Shown in pieces: positions 26,406-35,007 of a DNA stretch of 59,361 nucleotides; the stretch's first letter is position 1, and every line of letters starts with the position of its first letter. A program made the translations under genes and the position numbers. Source of the stretch: Rhodospirillales bacterium (GTDB taxonomy: Bacteria; Pseudomonadota; Alphaproteobacteria; Rhodospirillales; Shumkoniaceae); the NCBI GenBank assembly GCA_014859895.1, contig JACZKS010000193.1:1-59361 (forward strand). Direction: 5' to 3'. The notes beneath the pieces are model-generated. The model saw only the letters and a program-made list of their open reading frames with translations. It made no database searches and was not told the DNA's origin.

Positions 26406-27212
26406 ATGACCCCCGAAGAAGAAAAGCCGGCAATGCCGGCCGACGACGGCGACGACGGCGCCGACAGCACTAAAGGCGGTTCCATCAAGAAGGGGCTGGG
26501 CGCGAAGTTGCGCGCCTATTTCTTTGCCGGCATCCTTGTGACCGCCCCCATTTCCATCACCGTGTACCTAGCTTGGCTCTTCATCCATTTCGTCGACACC
26601 AAGGTCGCTAGGCTGTTTCCAGCCCAGTACAACCCGGAGACCTACCTGCCGTTCGCGACGCCGGGCTTGGGGCTGTTGATCGTCGTCGCCGCAATGACCG
26701 TCATCGGCTGGCTGGCCGCCAGTTTCCTCGGCCGGTTCTTCCATCGGATGATCGACCATGTCCTCGCCAAGGTGCCGGTCATCCGCGGCATTTACGGGAC
26801 GGTCAAACAGATTTTCGAGACCATTCTGGCCCAGCGCTCCAACGCCTTCCGCGAGGCGGTCCTCGTCGAATATCCGCGGCGCGGCATATGGGCCATCGGT
26901 TTCATCACCGGGCGTACCGAGGGCGAAGTCCAGAACATCACCGAAGAGGAAACCGTCAACGTCTTCCTGCCGACGACGCCCAACCCCACCTCGGGATTCC
27001 TACTGTTCGTGCCCAGGAAGGAACTGGTGCGGCTGAGCATGACGGTGGAGGAAGCGATCAAGATGGTCATCTCGGGCGGCATCGTCACGCCCCCCGACCG
27101 CCGCAGTCCGGCCGAGAAGAAAAGACCCAAGGTTTCCGCCGCGACTTACGAGGAAGTTGACATCCTGCGCGAGCGGGACCGGGTGCAGATGCTGGTGTCG
27201 CGGAAGGACTAG
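26406..27212 (+). CDS. DUF502 family membrane protein
   Basis: The 268-aa product has a charged N-terminal tail, two helices (AYFFAGILVTAPISITVYLAW and GLGLLIVVAAMTVIGWLAAS) and a cytoplasmic-type region with HVLAKVPVIRGIYGTVKQI, ILAQRSNAFREAVLVEYP and VFLPTTPNPTSGFLLFVP. These are the hallmarks of DUF502, a conserved family of unknown role. The upstream 180-nt gap contains the hairpin ACGGGAA-N11-TTCCCGT (26298-26322) without a T-run and otherwise nothing I can name. The open frame reaching back to 25788 overlaps the cNMP gene and is rejected. Confidence 0.85.
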   Translation: MTPEEEKPAMPADDGDDGADSTKGGSIKKGLGAKLRAYFFAGILVTAPISITVYLAWLFIHFVDTKVARLFPAQYNPETYLPFATPGLGLLIVVAAMTVIGWLAASFLGRFFHRMIDHVLAKVPVIRGIYGTVKQIFETILAQRSNAFREAVLVEYPRRGIWAIGFITGRTEGEVQNITEEETVNVFLPTTPNPTSGFLLFVPRKELVRLSMTVEEAIKMVISGGIVTPPDRRSPAEKKRPKVSAATYEEVDILRERDRVQMLVSRKD

Positions 27213-27241
27213 CGCGCCGGGCCGATACGGAGCGTTCAGGC

Positions 27242-28534
27242 ATGACCCTGACCGAACAACTGATCCGCTATGTCCGCGCCAAGCCGATTGACGACGCCGA
27301 CCTTCGCGCGGCCTCCCTTTACGTTCTCGATGCCATCGCCAACGCCGTTGCCGGGCGCGCCTCGGGACCGGGCCGCATTCTGGCCGACTGGGCGGCGCAA
27401 GCCAGCCGGGACGCCGGGCGCGAAGCCTTCTTCCTGGGCGGCATCATCCATTCCCTTGAAACCGACGACCTGCACCGCGCCTCGGTGGTCCATCCGGGCT
27501 GTGTCGTGGTGCCCGTCATCGTCGCCCTCGGCCGGCGGCAGGGCACCAAGGGCCGCGCCCTGCTGAAAGCCACCCTGCGCGGCTTCGAGGCCTGCTGCCG
27601 CGTCGGTATGGCGGTGGGTCCCGCCCATTATCGGATCTGGCACAACACCGCCACCTGCGGGCCCTACGGCTCGGCGATGGCGGCGGCCGACCTGCTGGAC
27701 CTCGACGCCGGGCAGGCCATGCATGCGCTCGGTAATGCCGGCACCCAGTCTGCCGGCTTCTGGCAGTTCCTCGACACCGGGGCGATGAGCAAGCACCTGC
27801 ACGCCGGACGCGCCGCCGAGGCCGGCATCGTCGCCGCCGAGTTGGCGGCCCGCGGCTTCACCGGGGCGCCAGCCATCCTCGAAGGCGCCAAGGGCTTTTT
27901 CGCCGGGGCCTGCCCGGACGCCCGGCCCGATGCCCTGCTGGCGGCGCCCGACGATCCCTGGCAGCTTCGGCAGACCTCGATCAAGCCGTGGCCCTCCTGC
28001 CGGCACACCCATCCGCTGGTCGACGCCGCGCTGGAGGCCCATGCCGCCCTGCGTGGCCAAGCCATCGCCGCCGTTGCCGTCACCACCTATCCGGCGGCGG
28101 TCGCCGTCTGCGACCGCCCGCGCCCGGAGTCGGAATACGAGGCCAAGTTCTCGCTCCACCATTGCGTCGCCGCCGCACTGGGTGACGGCGAGGTCGGCTT
28201 CGGCTCGTTCGACGAAGAGGCGCGCCGGCGGCTGGCCGGGCTGCGTGAAAAGGTGACGGTAAAGGTAGGCGAGCCTTTCGCCGCCAACTACCCGCAAGCC
28301 TGGGGAACCCGTGTCGAGGTGCGAACAACGGACGGCGGCCAGGTGGCGGCCGAACGCCTGGTCTGCAAGGGCGATCCGGAAATGCCGCTGGATGCCACGC
28401 AGATGGTGGCCAAAGCCGGCCACCTGATGGCTTACGGCAACCTGGAAGACAAGGCGGCGCGTGCGCTGATCGATGGCATTCTGGCCATGGCCGACGACGG
28501 ACCGCTGCCGGACATTCCCGGTCTGAACGCCTGA
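27242..28534 (+). CDS. MmgE/PrpD family protein
   Basis: The 430-aa product matches the MmgE/PrpD (2-methylcitrate dehydratase-like) superfamily: YVLDAIANAVAGRASGPGR, IIHSLETDDLHRASVVHPGC with the conserved D-D-x-x, HNTATCGPYGSAMAAADLL, and KPWPSCRHTHPLVDAAL. It lacks the propionate-pathway neighbours prpBC, so the substrate may be another tricarboxylate or isomerase target such as itaconate or an unknown acid. Its stop lies two nt from the stop of the convergent deaminase gene. Confidence 0.87.
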   Translation: MTLTEQLIRYVRAKPIDDADLRAASLYVLDAIANAVAGRASGPGRILADWAAQASRDAGREAFFLGGIIHSLETDDLHRASVVHPGCVVVPVIVALGRRQGTKGRALLKATLRGFEACCRVGMAVGPAHYRIWHNTATCGPYGSAMAAADLLDLDAGQAMHALGNAGTQSAGFWQFLDTGAMSKHLHAGRAAEAGIVAAELAARGFTGAPAILEGAKGFFAGACPDARPDALLAAPDDPWQLRQTSIKPWPSCRHTHPLVDAALEAHAALRGQAIAAVAVTTYPAAVAVCDRPRPESEYEAKFSLHHCVAAALGDGEVGFGSFDEEARRRLAGLREKVTVKVGEPFAANYPQAWGTRVEVRTTDGGQVAAERLVCKGDPEMPLDATQMVAKAGHLMAYGNLEDKAARALIDGILAMADDGPLPDIPGLNA

Positions 28535-28536
28535 TT

Positions 28537-29007
28537 TCAGTAGGTTTTCTTGTCCGGCTTCGCCGTCCAGCCGTCGAAAACCTTGAGGGCCTCTTCGCCC
28601 ATCAGGCACACCATGCGGAGCGACCGCTTTTCGAGGGGCGTGGCGATTTCATCATACAGGTGGGAATCGGCGAAACCGATGGCGGCCGCGTCGGCCCGGC
28701 TGTTGGCATAGTAGACGCCGTCGAGGCGGGCCCAGTAGATGGCGGCCAGGCACATGGGGCAGGGCTCGCAACTGGTGTAGATCACCGCCCCGCTCAGGTC
28801 GTGCGTTGCGAGGCGCCGGCACGCCGCCCGGATGGCCATTACCTCGGCGTGGGCCGTCGGGTCGTTAGCCGATGTGACCGCGTTCCAGCCTTCCCCCACG
28901 ATCACCCCGTCCTTGACCACCACGGCCCCGAACGGCCCGCCGTGCCCGGCCTCCATATGCTCGCGGCTGAGCGCGATGGCGCGCCGCATGAAATCCTCGT
29001 GGGTCAT
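28537..29007 (-). CDS. Nucleoside/guanine deaminase, CDA fold
   Basis: The 156-aa zinc deaminase has His53-Ala-Glu55 in DPTAHAEVMAIR and Cys83/Cys86 in SCEPCPMCLAAI, with GGPFGAVVVKDG upstream. It resembles guanine deaminase GuaD and related purine or pyrimidine base deaminases; the tRNA deaminase TadA is less likely because of the C-terminal RADAAAIGFADSHLYDEI segment typical of guanine deaminases. It starts at ATG 29007, 16 nt after recG, on the same strand. Confidence 0.85.
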   Translation of the reverse strand: MTHEDFMRRAIALSREHMEAGHGGPFGAVVVKDGVIVGEGWNAVTSANDPTAHAEVMAIRAACRRLATHDLSGAVIYTSCEPCPMCLAAIYWARLDGVYYANSRADAAAIGFADSHLYDEIATPLEKRSLRMVCLMGEEALKVFDGWTAKPDKKTY

Positions 29008-29023
29008 GGTGCCGGCTCCTTCG

Positions 29024-31108
29024 TCATCCCGAGCGCAGGAAGCGCACGGCGGCGTCCCGTTCGAACAGATAGAGCAGCGTGCGCAACGCCTGGCCGCGCG
29101 CGGACTCAAGTTCAGGGTCGCGCTCCAGGATCATTTTGGCGTCGTCGCGCGCCACCGCCAACAGGTCGGCGTGCGCCGCGAGGTCGGCGACGCGGAATTC
29201 GGGCAGGCCGCTCTGGCGGGTCCCCAGCAGCTCGCCGGCGCCGCGCAGTTTCAGGTCCTCCTCGGCGATCCGAAAGCCGTCATCGGTCTCGCGCATGATG
29301 GCCAAGCGGGCCCGCGCGGTTTCTGAAAGCGGGGAGGCATAGAGAAGCAGGCAGGTCGACGCCTTGGCACCCCTCCCGATGCGGCCGCGCAATTGATGGA
29401 GTTGGGCCAGGCCGAAGCGCTCGGCGTGCTCGATGACCATCACCGTGGCATCGGGAACGTCAACCCCCACCTCGATCACCGTGGTGGCGACCAGCACGGA
29501 GGGCGGCCCTTCGGCGAAGGCCTGCATGGCGGCATCCTTGTCCGTCCCCTTCATTCGTCCATGCACCAGGCCGACTCGTTCGCCCAGAGCGTGGCGCAGG
29601 AAATCGTGGCGTTCCTCGGCCGCAGCCACGTCAAGGACTTCCGATTCCTCGACCAGCGGGCACACCCAGTACACCTTGGCACCACCGGCGAGCGATCGCG
29701 ACACGCCGGCCACCACGTCCTCCAGACGCTCGGTCGGCAGCACCCGGGTATCGATGGGCTGACGGCCGGCCGGCTTCTCGGTCAGGCGCGACACGTCCAT
29801 GTCGCCATAGGCCGTCAGCATGAGGGTGCGCGGGATCGGCGTCGCCGTCATCACCAGCACGTCGACGCCCCGGCCCTTGGCGGCCAGCGTAAGACGCTGA
29901 TGGACGCCGAAGCGGTGCTGCTCGTCGATCACCGCCAGCGCCAGATCGCGAAACTCGACCCCCTCCTGGAAGAGGGCGTGGGTGCCGACGGCCAGATCGA
30001 TGCCGCCGTCCGCCAAGCCTTCCAGCAGGGCGGCGCGGGCCTTGCCCTTCTCGCGCCCGGTGAGCAGGCCCATGCGGATGCCGGCGGCGGCGGCCAAGGG
30101 TTCGATGGTGGCGGCGTGCTGGCGGGCCAGGATCTCGGTCGGCGCCATCAGGACGGCTTGGCCGCCGGCCTCCACCGCCGCCAGCATGGCCATGAGCGCG
30201 ACCACCGTCTTGCCGCTGCCGACGTCGCCCTGCACCAGGCGCAACATGCGGGTCGGTGCTTCCATGTCGGCGATAATTTCCTCGAGTGTCGTCACCTGTG
30301 ATGCGGTCAGGCTGAAGGGCAGGGCGGCTTCAACCTTCGCCCGCAACCGCCCGTCGCCAACCACCGCGCGGCCGGGAAGCCGGCGCATGTTGAGCCGAAC
30401 CAGGGCCAGTGCCAGCTGGTTGGCCAGCAACTCGTCGTAGGCGAGGCGGGCGCGGGCCGGCGCCACCGGCTCCAACGCGGCCGGGCCATCCGGCCGGTGG
30501 GCGGCGGCAAGGGCCTCGCGCCAGGCGCTCCAGCCGCGCTGCCTCACCAGCGGCGGGTCGATCCATTCCCCCGGGAAATCAGGCGCCAGATCGAGGGCGG
30601 CGGCCGTCGCCTTAGCCAGCACCTTGAGCGTCAGGCCGGCGGTCAGCGGATAAACCGGCTCGACCGTTTGCAGGCGCTCCAGTTCGTCGAGCGTGCCGAT
30701 GTGGTCCGGATGGGTCATCTGGACCTCGCGGCCGAAATGCTCGACCGTGCCGCTGACGACGCGGACCTCGCCCTCGGGCAGGGCGCGGCGCAGATAGTCG
30801 GCGTGGGCGTGAAAGAAAACCAGCGCGAGGGTACCGGTCTCGTCCGCCGCATACACCTTATAAGGGAGACGCGGGTTGCCGGGCTTGAGATGCCGCTCGA
30901 CGCGCACGGTCATGGTGGCGATCTCGCCGGGCCGGGCCTCGGCCACCTTGGGCGCGTAGCGGCGGTCGATGAGGCCGCTCGGCAGATGCCAGTAAAGGTC
31001 GACGACGCGGCTGCCGGCAATCGTCTCGATGGCCTTGGCAAGGCGCGGCCCCACGCCGGGAAGCGCGGTCACGGGCTTGAACAGCGGAAACAGGATCTCC
31101 GGGCGCAT
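29024..31108 (-). CDS. recG: ATP-dependent DNA helicase RecG
   Basis: The 694-aa branch-migration helicase rescues stalled replication forks. The N-terminal wedge includes LPGVGPRLAKAIETI. The helicase motor shows Walker A GDVGSGKTVVALMAM, motif II VIDEQHRFGV (DEQH), TATPIPRTL, and motif VI QLRGRIGRGAKASTC. The length is standard. The ATG at 31108 has GGGAAG close upstream; longer in-frame starts reach into the divergent sdhE promoter. It is divergent from sdhE-mfd, an arrangement common in alphaproteobacteria. Confidence 0.96.
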   Translation of the reverse strand: MRPEILFPLFKPVTALPGVGPRLAKAIETIAGSRVVDLYWHLPSGLIDRRYAPKVAEARPGEIATMTVRVERHLKPGNPRLPYKVYAADETGTLALVFFHAHADYLRRALPEGEVRVVSGTVEHFGREVQMTHPDHIGTLDELERLQTVEPVYPLTAGLTLKVLAKATAAALDLAPDFPGEWIDPPLVRQRGWSAWREALAAAHRPDGPAALEPVAPARARLAYDELLANQLALALVRLNMRRLPGRAVVGDGRLRAKVEAALPFSLTASQVTTLEEIIADMEAPTRMLRLVQGDVGSGKTVVALMAMLAAVEAGGQAVLMAPTEILARQHAATIEPLAAAAGIRMGLLTGREKGKARAALLEGLADGGIDLAVGTHALFQEGVEFRDLALAVIDEQHRFGVHQRLTLAAKGRGVDVLVMTATPIPRTLMLTAYGDMDVSRLTEKPAGRQPIDTRVLPTERLEDVVAGVSRSLAGGAKVYWVCPLVEESEVLDVAAAEERHDFLRHALGERVGLVHGRMKGTDKDAAMQAFAEGPPSVLVATTVIEVGVDVPDATVMVIEHAERFGLAQLHQLRGRIGRGAKASTCLLLYASPLSETARARLAIMRETDDGFRIAEEDLKLRGAGELLGTRQSGLPEFRVADLAAHADLLAVARDDAKMILERDPELESARGQALRTLLYLFERDAAVRFLRSG

Positions 31109-31179
31109 ACTTCCCATTCGTGCTGGCTGACAGGACCGGCGCAAGAGGCTATATCCTACGGTAGCCGACGGAGGACACA

Positions 31180-31443
31180 ATGCCCGAATCGCCCGACATC
31201 CGCCGAAAGCGTCTTCTGTTCCGCAGCCGCCAGCGCGGCATGCTGGAAACCAGCCTGTTGCTGCGCGCCTTCGCCGAGCGTCACTTGGCCGAGCTTGACG
31301 GCGACGGGCTCGACCGCTTCGAGACCCTGCTGGAAGCCAACGATGCCGACCTTCTCGACTGGGTAATCGGCAAGAAGGCGGTGCCGGCGACCATCGATGG
31401 AACCCTCGTCGACCTAATAAAGAACTTCAGAAATAACATTTAA
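31180..31443 (+). CDS. sdhE: FAD assembly factor SdhE
   Basis: The 87-aa protein assists covalent flavinylation of succinate dehydrogenase. It carries the invariant RG-x-x-E (Arg19-Gly20-Met-Leu-Glu23) in RQRGMLETSLLL, and ALLEANDADLLDW-like sequence (ETLLEANDADLLDWVIG). It sits between recG and mfd, its usual place in alphaproteobacteria. The last codons and the intergenic junction are unusually AT-rich. Confidence 0.93.
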   Translation: MPESPDIRRKRLLFRSRQRGMLETSLLLRAFAERHLAELDGDGLDRFETLLEANDADLLDWVIGKKAVPATIDGTLVDLIKNFRNNI

Positions 31444-31447
31444 TCTA

Positions 31448-34400
31448 TTGAAAAATTTACTAGAAAAACTCAGATCCCAAGGCCGATTTCAGGTCTGGGG
31501 CGCCCCCCAGGGGTATGATGCGCGGATTCTCGCGGAACTGGCGGCGGGCGGGCTCGACATCCTGTTCGTCGCCCGCGACGACGTCCGTCTTGCCCAAACC
31601 TCGGAAGCGGTGGCTTTCTTCGCGCCCGACATCGAACGGCTGGAGTTCCCGGCCTGGGATTGCCTGCCGTACGATCGCGTCTCGCCGAATGCCCAGATCG
31701 TCAGCCGCCGCATCGACACGCTGACCCGGCTGCTGGGCGACCGGCCGAGCCCGGAGAAGGCGCGCATCGTGCTGACGACGGTTTCGGCCGTCCTGCAACG
31801 GGTGCCGCCGCGCGAGGCCTTCACAGGCGCCACTCTGGCCATCACCGCCGGCGCGCGCCTTGACCCCGGCACGGTGACCGACTTCCTCATCCGCCACGGA
31901 TTCGGCCGTTCGGAAACCGTGATGGAACCGGGCGAGTTCGCGGTGCGCGGCGGTATCGTCGACGTCTTTCCGCCGGGCCTCGACATGCCGGTGCGCCTCG
32001 ATTTCTTCGGCGACGAACTGGAAGGCATCCGCACCTTCGATCCGACGTCGCAGCGATCCACCGGCAAGCTTGCGGCGACCGTGATCAAGCCGGTGAGCGA
32101 GGTTCCCCTGGACGACGAGGCGGTCGGGCGTTTCCGTACCGGCTATCGCGAACTGGTCGGTGCCGCCATTCACGACGACGCCTTGTACGAGGCGGTGTCG
32201 GAAGGCCGGCGCCACATCGGCATGGAACACTGGCTGCCGCTGTTCTACGGACGACTGGAAACGCTGTTCGACTATCTGCCGGCCGGTGCCGTCATCCTCG
32301 ATCATCAAGCGGAGGAGGCGCGCGACGCCCGTCTCGATCTGATCAACGAATACTATCAGACCCGCCGGAGCATCGCCGACGGCAAACTGGCCGCGACGGC
32401 GACCCCCTATAATCCGGTGCCGCCCGAACGCCTCTACCTCGACGCCGCCGAATGGCGTTCTCTACTAGTAGAGAAACCTCTCGCCGCCCTGTCGCCCTTC
32501 GCCGGCCCCGTTTCCGAAGACAGCCCCGATGCCGGAGGCCGCCCGGGCCACGATTTCAGCGACGCCCGCGTACGGCCCGACGTCAACGTCTTCGACGACA
32601 TCCGCGACCATGCGAAGGCCGAGATGCGGGGCGGGCGCCGGGTCGTCATCACCGCCTTCTCGCAGGGCTCGCGCGACCGCCTGGGCTCGCTGCTCAAGGA
32701 ACATGGCCTGGAAGCCCTCAGCCCCGCCGACACCTGGGCCGAGGCCACAACACTTGGGGCCAACCGCGCGGCCATGGTCGTTCTCGGCATCGAGCGCGGG
32801 TTCGTCGGGCCGGATGTCGCCTTCATCAGCGAGCAAGACATCCTGGGCGAACGGATGAACCGGCCGAGCCGGCGCAAGATCCGGCCGGAAAACGTCATTG
32901 CCGATGCCACCGCGCTTAGCGAAGGCGATTTCGTGGTGCATGTCGATCACGGCATCGGCCGCTACGACGGGCTGGCCACCATCGACGTCGGCGGCGCCCC
33001 GCACGACTGCCTGCGCATTCTCTACCACGGCGGGGACAAGCTGTTCCTGCCGGTCGAAAACATCGAGGTATTGAGCCGATACGGCTCCGACCAGTCCGAC
33101 GCCCAGTTGGACCGGCTGGGCGGCGCCGCCTGGCAGGCCCGCAAGGCCCGCCTCAAGCAACGCATCCGCGACATGGCGGAAAAACTGATCGGCGTGGCGG
33201 CCGCCAGGCAACTGCGCCAAGCCCCGGTACTGGCGCCGCCGGAAGGCCTGTTCGACGAATTCTGCGCCCGCTTCCCCTATACCGAGACCGACGATCAGCA
33301 CCGTGCCATCCTCGACACGCTCGGCGATCTGGCGCGCGGCATCCCGGCCGACCGCCTGATCTGCGGTGATGTGGGCTTCGGCAAGACCGAGGTGGCCCTG
33401 CGCGCCGCCTTCGTTTCCGTGCTGTCGGGCCGCCAAGTCGCCGTGGTAGTACCGACGACGCTTTTGTGCCGCCAGCATTTCCAGACCTTCCGCGCCCGTT
33501 TCGCCGACTATCCGGTGCGCATCGAGCAGCTTTCCCGCCTGGTCCCCACCGCCACCGCCAAGCGCACCAAGGAGGAGCTGGCCAAGGGGATCGTCGACAT
33601 CGTCATCGGCACCCATGCGTTGCTGGCCAAGTCCATTGCATTTCGAGACCTCGGCCTGCTGGTGGTCGACGAGGAGCAGCATTTCGGCGTCGCCCACAAG
33701 GAACGGCTGAAGCAAATCAAGTCGGACGTCCATGTGCTGACGCTCAGCGCCACCCCCATCCCGCGCACGCTGCAAATGGCGCTGAGCGGGGTACGCGAGC
33801 TGAGCCTGATCGCCACGCCACCGGTCGACCGCCTGGCGGTGCGTACCTTCGTGCTGCCCTACGATCCGGTGATCATCCGCGAGGCCATCCTGCGCGAGCG
33901 CTATCGGGGCGGCCAGATCTTCTACGTGTGCCCACGCATCGAAGACCTCGAAGGGGTGACCGACGCCCTGGCCAAGCTGGTGCCGGAAGCCAACGTGATC
34001 CTCGCCCACGGCAAGATGGCGCCGAGCGAACTGGAAACACGCGTCGCCACATTCTACGACGGCAAGGCCGACATCCTGCTGTCCACCAACATCATCGAAT
34101 CCGGCCTCGACCTGCCGTCGGTCAACACCATCATCATCCACCGGGCCGACCGCTTCGGCCTGGCCCAGCTCTATCAGCTGCGCGGCCGGGTCGGCCGCTC
34201 CAAGGTGCGCGCCTACGCCTACTTGACGCTGCCGCCGCGCCAGAAGCTGACACCCGCCGCCGAAAAGCGTCTGGAGGTCATGCAGACCCTCGATTCCCTG
34301 GGTGCCGGCTTCTCGCTGGCCAGCCACGACCTCGACATCCGGGGCGCCGGCAACCTGCTGGGCGAGGAGCAGTCCGGCCACATCCGCGAGGTCGGCGTCG

Positions 34401-34933
34401 AGCTCTACCAGCAGATGCTGGAAGAAGCGGTGGCCGAGGCGCGGGGCGCCGGGGAGGGGGATCTGGCCGATTCCGAATGGAGCCCGCAGGTCGGCCTCGG
34501 CATGGCGGTTCTGATCCCGGAAAGCTACGTCGGCGACTTGGGCGTGCGGCTCAGCCTCTATCGGCGGATCGCCCGGCTGGCCGACGCCCAGGAGATCGAT
34601 GGCCTGGCCGCCGAGATGATCGACCGTTTCGGCCCGCTGCCCGCCGAGGTCGACAACCTATTGCAAACGGTGGCGGTCAAATGCCTGTGCCGGCAGGCCG
34701 GCGTCGCCAAGGTCGAGGCCGGCCCGCGCGGTGCCGTGGTGTCGTTCCGCAACGACTCCTTCGCCAATCCGGAGGGCATGGTACGCTTCCTTACCCAGCA
34801 GGTCGGCACGGCAAAGCTGCGCCCCGACCAAAAGCTGGTTTACATTCGCAGCTGGGACGACACCACGACCCGCTTGAAAGGGGTCTCGTGGCTGATGAAG
34901 GAACTGGCCGCCATCGCGGCCGCAAAAAACTAG
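31448..34933 (+). CDS. mfd: Transcription-repair coupling factor Mfd
   Basis: The 1161-aa translocase removes stalled RNA polymerase and recruits UvrA. It has a UvrB-like N-terminal part (WGAPQGYDARILAEL ... EFPAWDCLPYDRVSPN), the RNA-polymerase interaction domain (YHGGDKLFLPVENIEVLSRY), a motor with ICGDVGFGKTEVALRA, VVDEEQHFG and SATPIPRTLQ, QLRGRVGRS, and a C-terminal inhibitory domain. The only plausible start is TTG at 31448, four nt after the sdhE stop, with no clear Shine-Dalgarno, so translation may be coupled to sdhE. Confidence 0.95.
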   Translation: MKNLLEKLRSQGRFQVWGAPQGYDARILAELAAGGLDILFVARDDVRLAQTSEAVAFFAPDIERLEFPAWDCLPYDRVSPNAQIVSRRIDTLTRLLGDRPSPEKARIVLTTVSAVLQRVPPREAFTGATLAITAGARLDPGTVTDFLIRHGFGRSETVMEPGEFAVRGGIVDVFPPGLDMPVRLDFFGDELEGIRTFDPTSQRSTGKLAATVIKPVSEVPLDDEAVGRFRTGYRELVGAAIHDDALYEAVSEGRRHIGMEHWLPLFYGRLETLFDYLPAGAVILDHQAEEARDARLDLINEYYQTRRSIADGKLAATATPYNPVPPERLYLDAAEWRSLLVEKPLAALSPFAGPVSEDSPDAGGRPGHDFSDARVRPDVNVFDDIRDHAKAEMRGGRRVVITAFSQGSRDRLGSLLKEHGLEALSPADTWAEATTLGANRAAMVVLGIERGFVGPDVAFISEQDILGERMNRPSRRKIRPENVIADATALSEGDFVVHVDHGIGRYDGLATIDVGGAPHDCLRILYHGGDKLFLPVENIEVLSRYGSDQSDAQLDRLGGAAWQARKARLKQRIRDMAEKLIGVAAARQLRQAPVLAPPEGLFDEFCARFPYTETDDQHRAILDTLGDLARGIPADRLICGDVGFGKTEVALRAAFVSVLSGRQVAVVVPTTLLCRQHFQTFRARFADYPVRIEQLSRLVPTATAKRTKEELAKGIVDIVIGTHALLAKSIAFRDLGLLVVDEEQHFGVAHKERLKQIKSDVHVLTLSATPIPRTLQMALSGVRELSLIATPPVDRLAVRTFVLPYDPVIIREAILRERYRGGQIFYVCPRIEDLEGVTDALAKLVPEANVILAHGKMAPSELETRVATFYDGKADILLSTNIIESGLDLPSVNTIIIHRADRFGLAQLYQLRGRVGRSKVRAYAYLTLPPRQKLTPAAEKRLEVMQTLDSLGAGFSLASHDLDIRGAGNLLGEEQSGHIREVGVELYQQMLEEAVAEARGAGEGDLADSEWSPQVGLGMAVLIPESYVGDLGVRLSLYRRIARLADAQEIDGLAAEMIDRFGPLPAEVDNLLQTVAVKCLCRQAGVAKVEAGPRGAVVSFRNDSFANPEGMVRFLTQQVGTAKLRPDQKLVYIRSWDDTTTRLKGVSWLMKELAAIAAAKN

Positions 34934-34963
34934 CGGCGCGTGGCCGACCCATTCAGGAGGAAC

Positions 34964-34980
34964 CCCGCCCTACCGGCGGG
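34964..34980 (+). other. Hairpin between mfd and MBL gene
   Basis: CCCGCC-CTACC-GGCGGG forms a 6-bp GC stem 30 nt after the mfd stop. No T-tract follows. It may be a weak or Rho-assisted terminator. Confidence 0.35.
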
Positions 34981-35007
34981 ATTCGGCAAACAGCGGAGAA
35001 AAAGCCG

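Noticed and set aside
32465-34381. 638-aa minus-strand frame within mfd
   Set aside because: Shadow of mfd; no ribosome site or motif.
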